Part shown: positions 42,787 through 51,028 of the stretch, one piece after another
Position numbering within the stretch: position 1 is the first letter of the stretch
Layout: every line of letters starts with the position of its first letter
Origin: UBA3700 sp963592135
Lineage (GTDB): Bacteria; Bacillota; Clostridia; Christensenellales; UBA3700
Assembly (NCBI GenBank): GCA_963592135.1
Contig: CAVAVP010000031.1
Location: forward strand, 1-64,000
Length of the DNA stretch: 64,000 bases
Direction of reading: 5' to 3'
Made by a program: the position numbers and the translations under genes
Notes under the pieces: model-generated
The model's input: the letters and a program-made list of their open reading frames with translations, nothing else
Databases searched by the model: none
What the model was told of the DNA's origin: nothing

Positions 42787-44370
42787 ATGTGTTCAATTAT
42801 GGGAATCGAAGGGTATGAAATACCACTAGAGGAATTTAAAAAGAGTTTTGATAAAACTATATCAAGAGGACCAGATATGTCAAAGGTTATTGACATAGGT
42901 TTAGGATATTTAGGTTTTCATAGATTAGCAATTATGGGTCTAACAAAAGAAGGTATGCAACCAATGTCTTTAAATGATGAATATGTTGTATGCAATGGTG
43001 AAATTTATGGTTTTAGAAAAATAAAGGAAGTATTAGAAATAGAAGGATATAAATTTAAAAGCGATTCAGACTGCGAGATATTATTACCACTTTATGAAAA
43101 ATATGGTGTAGAGATGTTTAAAAAATTAGATGCAGAGTTTGCTTGCATAATTTTTGATTCGAAAACAAAAGAGTTTATAGCAGCAAGAGATCCGATTGGC
43201 ATAAGACCACTTTTTTATGGGTATACAAAGGGTGGAAAAATAATGTTTGCAAGTGAAGCTAAAAACTTAATGGGACTTACGGATAAAATAATGCCATTTC
43301 CACCAGGTCATTATTATAAAAATGGAAAATTTATTTGTTATAGAGATGTAACAAAAGTGGATAAATACAACTATGATGGTTTAGAAAGTATTTGTAAGAA
43401 CATTAAAGAAAAACTAATTACAGGCATCGAAAAAAGACTAGATGCTGATGCACCACTTGGGTTTTTGTTATCTGGCGGATTAGATAGTTCTCTTGTTTGC
43501 GCAGTGTCAGCAAAAATACTTGGAAAGAAAATTAAAACATACGCAATAGGTATGAGTGAAGATGCTATAGATTTAAAGTATGCAAAACAAGTTGCTGAGT
43601 ATATAGGCTCTGATCATCATGAGATTATAATCACAAAAGAAGATGTTTTATCCTCACTAGAGAAAGTAGTAGAAATTCTAGGTACTTTTGATATAACAAC
43701 AATACGTGCTTCTATGGGAATGTATTTAATTTGTAAAGCAATTCATGAACAAACTGATATAAGAGTTTTGTTAACAGGTGAGATATCCGATGAATTGTTT
43801 GGATATAAATATACAGATTTTGCGCCAAATGCTGAAGAATTCCAAAAAGAATCGGTAAAAAGAGTTAAGGAATTATATATGTATGACGTGCTTCGCGCAG
43901 ATAGGTGTATAAGTGTAAATTCGCTTGAAGCAAGGGTTCCTTTTGGAGATTTAGATTTTGTTGAGTATGTTATGAGTATAGATCCTGATAAAAAAATGAA
44001 TAAATATAATATGGGTAAATATTTATTAAGACATGCATTCGAAGATACGCACTGCTTGCCGGATGCTATATTGTTTAGGGATAAAGCTGCATTTTCGGAT
44101 GCAGTAGGGCATTCTCTTGTAAATTATCTAAAGGCATATGCTGAAATTGTCTATACAGATGAGGAATATGAAAAATTAAGAAAGAAATATACACATGCTA
44201 CACCATTTACAAAGGAATCTTTGCTTTATAGAGAAATCTTTGAGAAATACTATAAAGATCAAGGTGAAATGGTAGTAGATTTTTGGATGCCAAATAAATC
44301 TTGGGAAGGGTGTAATGTAAACGACCCATCAGCAAGAGTACTTTCTAACTATGGCAACAGCGGAAAATAA
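42787..44370 (+). CDS. asnB: asparagine synthase (glutamine-hydrolysing)
   Basis: The 527-residue AsnB has the N-terminal nucleophile Cys2 (MCSIMGI), glutaminase features FHRLAIMG and YVVCNGEIYGFRK, and the synthetase P-loop FLLSGGLDSSLV with SDELFGY. It makes asparagine from aspartate, glutamine and ATP. Length is near that of E. coli AsnB (554). It is preceded by an attenuator leader like that of glnN and followed by a terminator, so it is monocistronic. Confidence 0.95.
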   Translation: MCSIMGIEGYEIPLEEFKKSFDKTISRGPDMSKVIDIGLGYLGFHRLAIMGLTKEGMQPMSLNDEYVVCNGEIYGFRKIKEVLEIEGYKFKSDSDCEILLPLYEKYGVEMFKKLDAEFACIIFDSKTKEFIAARDPIGIRPLFYGYTKGGKIMFASEAKNLMGLTDKIMPFPPGHYYKNGKFICYRDVTKVDKYNYDGLESICKNIKEKLITGIEKRLDADAPLGFLLSGGLDSSLVCAVSAKILGKKIKTYAIGMSEDAIDLKYAKQVAEYIGSDHHEIIITKEDVLSSLEKVVEILGTFDITTIRASMGMYLICKAIHEQTDIRVLLTGEISDELFGYKYTDFAPNAEEFQKESVKRVKELYMYDVLRADRCISVNSLEARVPFGDLDFVEYVMSIDPDKKMNKYNMGKYLLRHAFEDTHCLPDAILFRDKAAFSDAVGHSLVNYLKAYAEIVYTDEEYEKLRKKYTHATPFTKESLLYREIFEKYYKDQGEMVVDFWMPNKSWEGCNVNDPSARVLSNYGNSGK

Positions 44371-44393
44371 TTGTTTCAAATTATTTCTCTCTA

Positions 44394-44436
44394 TACCGAC
44401 GCTCAGTTCTCTCCCATGATGAGCGCCGGTACTTTT
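44394..44436 (+). terminator. intrinsic terminator after asnB
   Basis: TACCGACGCTCA (44394-44405) pairs, with one mismatch, with TGAGCGCCGGTA (44420-44431), 14-nt loop, followed by CTTTT. It lies 23 nt after the asnB stop. Confidence 0.8.
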
Positions 44437-44462
44437 ATGAAAGTAGAATAAATTGTAATTTG

Positions 44463-44491
44463 TTGAATAGTGAATTGCTTTTTATTATAAT
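44463..44491 (+). promoter_or_regulatory. promoter of the GS-like/ANTAR operon
   Basis: TTGAAT (44463-44468), 17 nt, TATAAT (44486-44491). The leader is only about 20 nt and holds no attenuator, so the regulator genes themselves seem not to be under leader control. Confidence 0.7.
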
Positions 44492-44519
44492 AATTAAAAA
44501 TAAAAACACGAGGTGTGTT

Positions 44520-45800
44520 ATGAATCGTTCGGAAAGAGATGTATTAGATTTTATACAAGATAATGATGTTAAGTTTGTAAAACTAGCTTTTTGCGATGCA
44601 CTTGGAAACTTAAAAAACGTATCAATTTACGCAGATGAATTAGAAAATATTTTTGAAAAAGGTATAGCAATAGAAGAGGAAGCTTTTGATGGGATAGCTT
44701 CATATGAAAATGGAGATATTAGATTATTTCCAGACCCATCAACATTACACCTTCTTCCATGGAGACCACAACAAGGTGCAGTTGTTAGAATGTATTGTAC
44801 ACTAAAGCATCCGGATGGAACTATAGCGGAATGTGATGGTAGAGCTTTACTTAAAGCTGCTCAAGAAAAGTTGGCATCACTTGGATATACTTGCGCAATA
44901 GGTTCAGATTGTGATTTTTACTTGTTTGAACTTGATGAAAAAGGAAAACCTACATCTATTCCTTATGATAATGCAGGTTATTTAGATTCAGCCCCACTTG
45001 ATAAAGGCGAAAATGTAAGAAGAGAAATATGCTTTACACTAGAAACTTTTGGGATTAGACCATCTTCTTCTCATCATGAAAAAGGACCAGGACAAAATGA
45101 AATCTTATTTAACTATAATGATGCTCTTTTAGCTGCGGATGATTTGATTTCGTTTAAATCGACAGTAAAGTCAGTGGCAGAAAAGAATGGATTATATGCA
45201 TCATTTCTCCCAAAGCCTTTAAACAATGAAGAGGGTAGTGCTCTTCGTGTTAAGTTTAGGTTGAAAAAAGATGGAGTAAATTTCCCAACAGATTCTAAAG
45301 AAGTAAAAAGTTTTTTAGCTGGCATTTTGAATAAAATATCTGAAATAACACTATTTTTAAATCCTACACCAAACTCTTATGATAGATTTAAATTTGATAA
45401 ATCACCTAAATATATAGGTTGGGCAGAACAAAAATACAACCAAGTAATAAGAGTAAGTGGACACAGGGTTGCAGTTTATTCGGCAGACCCATCTTGTAAT
45501 CCATATGTTGCTTATGCGCTTTTATTGTATGCTGGTGCAGAAGGACTCGAGAAAAATATGGAACTCCCATTGCCTATAGGAGAATCTATACAAGAAGTTA
45601 ATAAAAATTTATATAAATCTTTGCCACTAAGTTTAGAGCAAGCAATAAAGGAGGCTAAAGAAAGTAATTTCCTTAAAGAATATATTCCATTAAAGCATTT
45701 AGAACAATTTATAGCCTATAAAGAAAACGAACTAGAAGACTATAACATGGCTTCAAATAAAGAGAAATTTTTAAATGATAAATATTTTGGAAAGATATAG
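44520..45800 (+). CDS. glutamine-synthetase-like protein lacking active-site residues
   Basis: The 426-residue protein aligns along its whole length with GSI (SHHEKGPGQNEI, MPKPL-like LPKPLNNEEG, NPTPNSYDR, DPSCNPYV). Several GSI metal and substrate residues are replaced: Glu-x-Glu of EPEF is Asp130/Asp132, the His of NGSGMH is Arg243, the YEAP Glu is missing near 295, and E-x-R of VEVRS is Ala318-x-Tyr320. Glu187, Glu194 and Arg289 remain. I infer a catalytically dead GS that could still bind glutamine, glutamate or nucleotides. GAGGTG precedes ATG 44520; an upstream TTG frame overlaps the promoter. An ANTAR gene follows 10 nt later. Confidence 0.85.
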   Translation: MNRSERDVLDFIQDNDVKFVKLAFCDALGNLKNVSIYADELENIFEKGIAIEEEAFDGIASYENGDIRLFPDPSTLHLLPWRPQQGAVVRMYCTLKHPDGTIAECDGRALLKAAQEKLASLGYTCAIGSDCDFYLFELDEKGKPTSIPYDNAGYLDSAPLDKGENVRREICFTLETFGIRPSSSHHEKGPGQNEILFNYNDALLAADDLISFKSTVKSVAEKNGLYASFLPKPLNNEEGSALRVKFRLKKDGVNFPTDSKEVKSFLAGILNKISEITLFLNPTPNSYDRFKFDKSPKYIGWAEQKYNQVIRVSGHRVAVYSADPSCNPYVAYALLLYAGAEGLEKNMELPLPIGESIQEVNKNLYKSLPLSLEQAIKEAKESNFLKEYIPLKHLEQFIAYKENELEDYNMASNKEKFLNDKYFGKI

Positions 45801-45810
45801 GGAAAATTAA

Positions 45811-46374
45811 ATGGCAGATCTTCTATATGTATCAGTATCTCCAATACCTACAGAGTTGGCACAGCTTTTAAAAAGAGCTGGGTATCATTCATACGATTTA
45901 GCAAAATCTGCAGGGGAGGCTAGAAGATTAATAAATTTGCGTCAATATGACGAAATAATTATTGCATCGCCACTTCCTGATGAGCTTGGAGATAAACTTG
46001 CTCTAGATATAGCATTAGATACATCATCAAATATAATTTTTATAGCAAAACCTGAGGTTGTTAGCTTAATTGAGTTTAAGATGGAAAGCAATGGAATTGT
46101 AGTATTTGCAAAGCCAGTGTCAGGAAGTTTGCTTTATAAGGTTTTAACCATTTTTAAAGCGGTAGATAGGAGAATGAGTGTTGTCTTAGAAAAGAATAAA
46201 AAGCTTGAAGATAGGATTGAGGAAATTAAACTTGTATCACGTGCAAAAATGATATTAATGTCAAAAATGGGAATAAGTGAAGAAGAGGCACATAAACATT
46301 TAGATAAAACAGCAAAAGATCAAAGAAAAACAAAAAGGGAAATTGCACTTGCAATTATTCAAATGTATGAATAG
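45811..46374 (+). CDS. ANTAR-domain transcription antiterminator (NitR-like)
   Basis: The 187-residue protein has an N-terminal receiver-like domain (1-118), a short coiled coil (about 119-140) and a C-terminal ANTAR RNA-binding domain (about 129-187: SRAKMILMSKMGISEEEAH). The receiver keeps Lys101 (FAKP) but the strand-3 phospho-acceptor Asp position reads IIIASPLP, so it is probably not phosphorylated. ANTAR proteins bind small RNA hairpins and prevent terminator formation. NitR-like ANTAR proteins are known beside glnA in clostridia. Here it follows the GS-like gene, which may be its sensor partner. Likely targets are the gltB, glnN and asnB leaders. Confidence 0.9.
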   Translation: MADLLYVSVSPIPTELAQLLKRAGYHSYDLAKSAGEARRLINLRQYDEIIIASPLPDELGDKLALDIALDTSSNIIFIAKPEVVSLIEFKMESNGIVVFAKPVSGSLLYKVLTIFKAVDRRMSVVLEKNKKLEDRIEEIKLVSRAKMILMSKMGISEEEAHKHLDKTAKDQRKTKREIALAIIQMYE

Positions 46375-47188
46375 AGAAAATATTTCAATAAAAGTTAATG
46401 CTAAAGTGAATTTAAGACTAGATATAAATGGGGTATTTGATGATGGATATCATGATTTAGATATGCTAATGAGTTCTATATCTTTATGTGACGAGTTGTA
46501 TGTAGAAAAATCTCAAAATACAGAGGTTTTTATGGACAATGTTGTGCAAGACGAGAAAAACACAGCATATAGAGCAGCTAAACTCCTTGAGGATACTTTT
46601 GGATATAAGGTGAAAGTGTGTATAAAAAAGCACATTCCTCTAAAGGCAGGACTTGGAGGCTCTTCTGCTGATGCTGCAGGTGTATTTTTTGCCTATGGGC
46701 AACTTTACGGAATAGAAATCGACGACATGAAAAAACTTGCTCTATCCGTTGGTAGCGATGTTGTGTATATGCTAAAAGGTGGACCTTCATTTGTAAGATG
46801 TAGAGGTGAAATCGTTTCTAAAGCAAAGTATGTTCCACTTATTTTTGTTATTGCTCAAAAAGAGTATGGTGCTGACACTAAAGACGTTTACAAAGAATAT
46901 GATAAGCAAGAAAAAAATAAAGATAATTCAATACAAATAGACAAAATTGGTAGAATTTATAACGTTTTGCAGGCTCCTGCTATAAGGTTATGTCCAAGTA
47001 TAAACGAAACAATAAATCATATGAAAATGTTTACAAAAAATGTTGTAATGACTGGAAGTGGCAGTGCTGTTATTGGAATATTTGAGCATGAAAATGAAGC
47101 AGTTGGGGCGTGTGTATGTCTTGGAAATAAATATAATTTTAAGAAGGTTGTAAAAACGATTCCAAGCGGCATTGAAATAGTAATGTAA
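46367..47188 (+). CDS. ispE: 4-diphosphocytidyl-2-C-methyl-D-erythritol kinase
   Basis: The 273-residue GHMP kinase of the MEP isoprenoid pathway begins ISIKVNAKVNLRLDI and has the ATP-binding PLKAGLGGSSADAAGVF and a C-terminal MTGSGSAVIGIF. It phosphorylates CDP-methylerythritol. I chose ATG 46367, overlapping the ANTAR stop by 8 nt and aligning with the IspE N-terminus. No Shine-Dalgarno box is present, so translation is probably coupled to the ANTAR gene. Length is slightly short (usual about 280-290). Confidence 0.92.
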   Translation: MNRENISIKVNAKVNLRLDINGVFDDGYHDLDMLMSSISLCDELYVEKSQNTEVFMDNVVQDEKNTAYRAAKLLEDTFGYKVKVCIKKHIPLKAGLGGSSADAAGVFFAYGQLYGIEIDDMKKLALSVGSDVVYMLKGGPSFVRCRGEIVSKAKYVPLIFVIAQKEYGADTKDVYKEYDKQEKNKDNSIQIDKIGRIYNVLQAPAIRLCPSINETINHMKMFTKNVVMTGSGSAVIGIFEHENEAVGACVCLGNKYNFKKVVKTIPSGIEIVM

Positions 47189-47216
47189 AATATTAACATT
47201 ATTTTTATAATTTTAT

Positions 47217-47245
47217 TTGAATATATAAAATATTAGTGCTAAAAT
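47217..47245 (+). promoter_or_regulatory. promoter upstream of the small ORF and prs
   Basis: TTGAAT (47217-47222), 17 nt, TAAAAT (47240-47245). The start site would lie about 32 nt before the small ORF. Confidence 0.55.
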
Positions 47246-47283
47246 AAATCCATAAATTGAGATAATTATATCGAGAGGAATTA

Positions 47284-47400
47284 ATGGATTTACCCGCGAC
47301 ACATTCAATAGATTTATCAATAAGAAAAGAAAGAGGAAATCTTTCTAGTCTTTTTAGTTTTCAGAAAAATAATTTTTTTCATATAAATTTTGGAGGATAA
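47284..47400 (+). CDS. 38-codon small ORF ahead of prs
   Basis: ATG 47284 has GAGAGGAA at about 6 nt. The frame encodes MDLPATHSIDLSIRKERG at its start, followed by a stretch rich in Ser, Phe and Asn, and stops at TAA 47398-47400. The stop lies inside the Shine-Dalgarno region of prs (GGAGGATAAGATG), so translation of the small ORF would end 1 nt before the prs start. I recognise no domain. It could be a leader peptide setting prs translation by coupling, or a chance frame. Confidence 0.45.
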   Translation: MDLPATHSIDLSIRKERGNLSSLFSFQKNNFFHINFGG

Positions 47401-47401
47401 G

Positions 47402-48595
47402 ATGAAGCCATATTATGAGTCAATTTTTAAAGTAAAGGACGATATGTCAGATTTAGCAGTAATTGCTATGGAAGGTGCTAAAGAGTTAGGAGATAAAGTA
47501 AATTATTACTTAACAACTTGGTACAACGAAGAGGCAAAAAAGAGAGGATTAAAAACCAAAGATACATTTTTAGTAAAAAACTCTTGTCCTAGATTTACAA
47601 CCGGTGATGGTAAAGGTTTAATTGATGATTCTGTAAGAGGTAAAGATTTATATATCATTTGCGATGTTGGCAACTATTCTATAACATACAATATGTTTGG
47701 AACGCCAAATAGAATGTCTCCAGATGATCACTATCAAGACTTAAAGAGAATTATTGGTGCTATTGCAGGAAAGGCTAAGAAAATTACAGTAGTTATGCCA
47801 ATCCTTTATGGCGGAAGACAACATAGACGTACAACAAGAGAATCTCTTGACTGTTCGCAAATGTTACATGAATTAGTAGAAATAGGTGTTAACGATGTAA
47901 TTACATTTGATGCACATGACCCTCGCGTTCAAAACGCAGAACCATTTATGGGATTTGATAATTTCTTCCCAACATATCAAATTTTAAAGGCATTACTTAG
48001 AAGGTATCCAGAATTAGATTTAAGTAAAGATCATTTTATGGTAGTATCTCCTGATGAGGGTGCAATGGGTAGAAATATATTCTATGCATCAGTACTTCAA
48101 GTAGATTTAGGTATGTTCTACAAAAGAAGAGATTACGCTCATGTAGTAAATGGTAGAAATCCTATTTTGGCTCATGAATATTTAGGTAATGATGTTAAAG
48201 ATAAAACAATTTTTGTTGCAGATGATATTTTAGCAACAGGAGATAGTTTATTGAAATTGTGTCGTGAATTAAAGGCAAAAGATTGTGGTAAGATTTTCTT
48301 ATGTGCAACTTATGCATTATTTACAGAAGGATTAGAGAAATTCCAAAAGGCATATGATGAAGGCTTATTTACAGCCGTATTAAGTACTAACTTAACATAT
48401 TCATATAAAGAGATGTTAGAAAAGCCTTGGTTTATTCAAGCTGATATGTCTAAGTTTATGGCATATATTATTTCTGCTTGTGATCAAAATTTATCATTAT
48501 CTCCACTTCTTGATCCTCACGATAAGATTCAAGAATTAATAGAAAAACACAATGAGGGTAGACCTCAACAATTAAGTTTTAAAACAGAGGAGTAA
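47402..48595 (+). CDS. prs: ribose-phosphate pyrophosphokinase (PRPP synthetase), long form
   Basis: The 397-residue enzyme is longer than the usual ~315-residue Prs. It retains the catalytic-loop region (PILYGGRQHRRTTRES), DAHDPRVQNAEPF and the PRPP-binding signature FVADDILATGDSLL. Extra N-terminal residues and a C-terminal extension are as in a clostridial subgroup. It makes PRPP from ribose 5-phosphate and ATP for purine, pyrimidine, His and Trp synthesis. ATG 47402 has GGAGG 6 nt upstream. Confidence 0.92.
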   Translation: MKPYYESIFKVKDDMSDLAVIAMEGAKELGDKVNYYLTTWYNEEAKKRGLKTKDTFLVKNSCPRFTTGDGKGLIDDSVRGKDLYIICDVGNYSITYNMFGTPNRMSPDDHYQDLKRIIGAIAGKAKKITVVMPILYGGRQHRRTTRESLDCSQMLHELVEIGVNDVITFDAHDPRVQNAEPFMGFDNFFPTYQILKALLRRYPELDLSKDHFMVVSPDEGAMGRNIFYASVLQVDLGMFYKRRDYAHVVNGRNPILAHEYLGNDVKDKTIFVADDILATGDSLLKLCRELKAKDCGKIFLCATYALFTEGLEKFQKAYDEGLFTAVLSTNLTYSYKEMLEKPWFIQADMSKFMAYIISACDQNLSLSPLLDPHDKIQELIEKHNEGRPQQLSFKTEE

Positions 48596-48597
48596 TT

Positions 48598-49251
48598 ATG
48601 AAAATTCAATGGCTAGGACATTCATGTTTTAAATTAACTGAATCAACTGGTACAACGATAGTAACTGACCCGTATAATGAGTACGTTGGTTTTAAAATGG
48701 AGTCAGTGGAGGCAAATGTTGTTACTATTTCTCATAAACACAAGGACCATTGTGCCGTAGAAAATGTTTTAGGTAATCCTACAATTATTGATTCAGTAGG
48801 CCAATGGGAGATAGGTGGAGTAACAATAACTACTTTACTTTCAAGTCATGGCGAAAATTCTTCAGATGGCGTTAAACAAAATAATATTTATACCTATAGA
48901 ATGGATGGTATAGATATATGTCATATGGGGGATATAGGAGAGGAATTAGATATCCAATTAGGAGAATCAATTGGTTCTGTTAATATACTAATGATTCCTG
49001 TTGGTGGTAAATACACTATTAACGCTGAACAAGCAAAAGAGTATGTAGATTTCTTAATGCCGGATGTTGTAATCCCAATGCATTTTAAATCAGATAATTG
49101 TGAGTTTGATTTAGATTCAGTAGATAATTTTATAGATTTATTTGACGAAGAGCAAATTGTTTATGTAGATGGCGATACAGCAGAATTTGATAGAGAAATG
49201 TGCGATGGTGAATCCACAAAAGTTTACATATTTAAAAACGATAAATTTTAA
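48598..49251 (+). CDS. metallo-beta-lactamase-fold hydrolase (UPF0173-like)
   Basis: The 217-residue protein has an N-terminal WLGHSCFKL, the metal motif SHKHKDHCAV (HxxxxDH) and later HMGDIGE and PMHFKSD, the pattern of MBL hydrolases of the YtkL/UPF0173 type. It starts 2 nt after prs, implying co-translation. Its substrate is unknown; a phosphodiester or nucleotide-derived compound is possible. Confidence 0.85.
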   Translation: MKIQWLGHSCFKLTESTGTTIVTDPYNEYVGFKMESVEANVVTISHKHKDHCAVENVLGNPTIIDSVGQWEIGGVTITTLLSSHGENSSDGVKQNNIYTYRMDGIDICHMGDIGEELDIQLGESIGSVNILMIPVGGKYTINAEQAKEYVDFLMPDVVIPMHFKSDNCEFDLDSVDNFIDLFDEEQIVYVDGDTAEFDREMCDGESTKVYIFKNDKF

Positions 49252-49265
49252 AAATTAATTTTTCA

Positions 49266-49290
49266 TGAGGGTGCGCATTTAGCGCCCTCA
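49266..49290 (+). other. stem-loop ahead of rho without T tract
   Basis: TGAGGGTGC (49266-49274) pairs with GCGCCCTCA (49282-49290) around a 7-nt loop. It is followed by AAAAATAATA, not U residues, so it is not a standard terminator. No promoter is seen between it and rho, so it may be an RNA stability or control element in a prs-MBL-rho transcript. Confidence 0.5.
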
Positions 49291-49335
49291 AAAATAATAA
49301 TAATATAAAAATTCCAATATAAGAAGGTATTAATT

Positions 49336-50979
49336 TTGTTTACAAGAAAAGAACTTGAAGCAATGTCTTTATTTAAATTAAGAGCCGTTGCAAGGAAAAT
49401 GAATATTAGTGAAGTAAGTTCATTAAGCCAAGAACAAATAATGAATTTAATTGAAGAAAAAGAAAATAAAACCCAAGAGGTAAAAACAATGTTTAGTAGA
49501 GAACAATTAGAAACTTTAACTTATGCGCAATTATCTGTAATTGCTCAAGCTGATGGAATCAATGCAACAACTAAAGATGAAATCATTGAGGCGTTACTTG
49601 CACTGGAGCAAAGCAAACAAGAAAATGAAAAAGTTGAAGAAAACAAAGAAGTGGAAATTAAAGAAGAAAAGGCTGAAAAAAAGACAAGAGGAAGGAAAAA
49701 AGTTATCAAAAAAGAAGTAGAACCTCAAGAATCTAGTATTGAGACTGAATGTGAAAAAATGGAGGATTCTTCTTTAAATAACAAGATAGAGGAAAAGCCT
49801 GTAGATGCCCCTGTTATAGAAAATGAAACAAGATGTGGTGTTTTAGATATTCATACTGAAGGATATGGATTTATAAGAGCTGAAAATTGTGAATATGGTA
49901 ATAAAGATGCATATGTATCGGCTAAATTAATAAAAGGAATAGGCTTAAGACCAGGTGATTACATTAGCGCAACCGTTAAAAAGAGTAATGATAACAAGCA
50001 AGCTGCCGTAATAAGTATTGAAACTGTAAATGGTAAAAATACTTCTGCTGCAAAACAAAGACCTTATTTTGATTCACTAGTTCCAATATTCCCTAATGAG
50101 AGATTTGTCCTAGAGGATAAGGACAATCCCGATAATGCACTTCGTTGTATTGATTTAATTGCTCCTATTGGAAAAGGTCAAAGAGCAATGATTGTATCGC
50201 CTCCAAAGGCTGGCAAAACAACACTGCTTAAAAAGATTGCTAATGCTATCTCTAAAAACTATCCTGATGTTGAGTTGTATGTGCTTTTAATTGATGAAAG
50301 ACCAGAGGAAGTAACAGATATGCAAAGAAGTATTAAAGGTGAGGTTATATATTCAACTTTTGATGAAACGCCTGAGCACCATTGTAAAGCAGCAGAACTT
50401 TTAAATGAAAGAGCAAAAAGAAGTGTAGAACTTGGAAGGGATGTAGTAATAATTATGGATTCTTTAACAAGACTTGCAAGAGCTTACAACTTAACGGTTC
50501 CGCCTACTGGAAGAACTTTATCTGGTGGTATGGATCCAGGAGCATTACATCCACCTAAAAAATTCTTTGGCAGTGCTAGAAATATTGAAAATGGTGGTAG
50601 TTTAACAATTATTGCAACAGCTCTTGTAGATACAGGTTCTAGAATGGATGATGTTATTTACGAAGAGTTTAAAGGTACAGGAAATATGGAAATTCACCTA
50701 GATAGAAAACTAAGTGAAAAGAGAATATTCCCAGCCATAGATTTAAACAGATCATCAACAAGAAGAGAAGATTTACTATTAACTCAAAAAGAACTAGTTG
50801 GAGCCAATAATATGAGAAGACTTCTATCTGCGGGCGATTCAAATGAAGCCATTGAGCAATTATTAAATTGGTTATATAATACAAAAACAAATAATGACTT
50901 TATAGATGTTCTTCAAAGAAGGGTAGATGCGTTTGAAAAGAATGGATATAACTTTAGAAATCCAACAAATATAAATTAA
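49336..50979 (+). CDS. rho: transcription termination factor Rho
   Basis: The 547-residue hexameric RNA helicase has an N-terminal Rho_N/SAP-like motif present twice (MFTRKELEAMSLFKLRAVAR at 1-20 and MFSREQLETLTYAQLSVIAQ at 52-71), a Lys/Glu-rich linker, the cold-shock RNA-binding domain (GYGFIRAENC), Walker A SPPKAGKTTLLKKI, Walker B VVIIMDSLTRLARAYN and the Q/R-loop region. The TTG at 49336 has AAGAAGGT at 7 nt. A second start, ATG 49489 with AAGAGG at 8 nt, would give a shorter Rho. A terminator follows. Confidence 0.95.
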   Translation: MFTRKELEAMSLFKLRAVARKMNISEVSSLSQEQIMNLIEEKENKTQEVKTMFSREQLETLTYAQLSVIAQADGINATTKDEIIEALLALEQSKQENEKVEENKEVEIKEEKAEKKTRGRKKVIKKEVEPQESSIETECEKMEDSSLNNKIEEKPVDAPVIENETRCGVLDIHTEGYGFIRAENCEYGNKDAYVSAKLIKGIGLRPGDYISATVKKSNDNKQAAVISIETVNGKNTSAAKQRPYFDSLVPIFPNERFVLEDKDNPDNALRCIDLIAPIGKGQRAMIVSPPKAGKTTLLKKIANAISKNYPDVELYVLLIDERPEEVTDMQRSIKGEVIYSTFDETPEHHCKAAELLNERAKRSVELGRDVVIIMDSLTRLARAYNLTVPPTGRTLSGGMDPGALHPPKKFFGSARNIENGGSLTIIATALVDTGSRMDDVIYEEFKGTGNMEIHLDRKLSEKRIFPAIDLNRSSTRREDLLLTQKELVGANNMRRLLSAGDSNEAIEQLLNWLYNTKTNNDFIDVLQRRVDAFEKNGYNFRNPTNIN

Positions 50980-50985
50980 AAATAT

Positions 50986-51013
50986 GGCCAAGTTTAAAAC
51001 TTGGCCTTTTTTT
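50986..51013. terminator. intrinsic terminator after rho
   Basis: GGCCAAGTTT and AAACTTGGCC form a perfect stem (50986-51006) followed by TTTTTTT. It also lies just past the stop of the convergent GH36 gene. Confidence 0.93.
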
Positions 51014-51028
51014 ATATAAACAATATAT

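Noticed and set aside
44394..44436. Hairpin before the GS-like gene as a fourth ANTAR-type leader
   Set aside because: It lies upstream of the predicted promoter of that gene, has a 14-nt loop and no overlapping small hairpin. It is better explained as the asnB terminator.
44460..44519. Extended N-terminus for the GS-like protein from a TTG at 44460
   Set aside because: It overlaps the -35/-10 promoter and lacks a Shine-Dalgarno box; ATG 44520 aligns with the GS start.
47390..47401. prs start at the TTG at 47390
   Set aside because: This would place the start before the GGAGG box; ATG 47402 is correctly spaced from it.
49258..49300. Stem-loop after the MBL gene as an intrinsic terminator
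   Set aside because: The hairpin is followed by A-rich sequence on the plus strand and no T run, so termination there is not supported.
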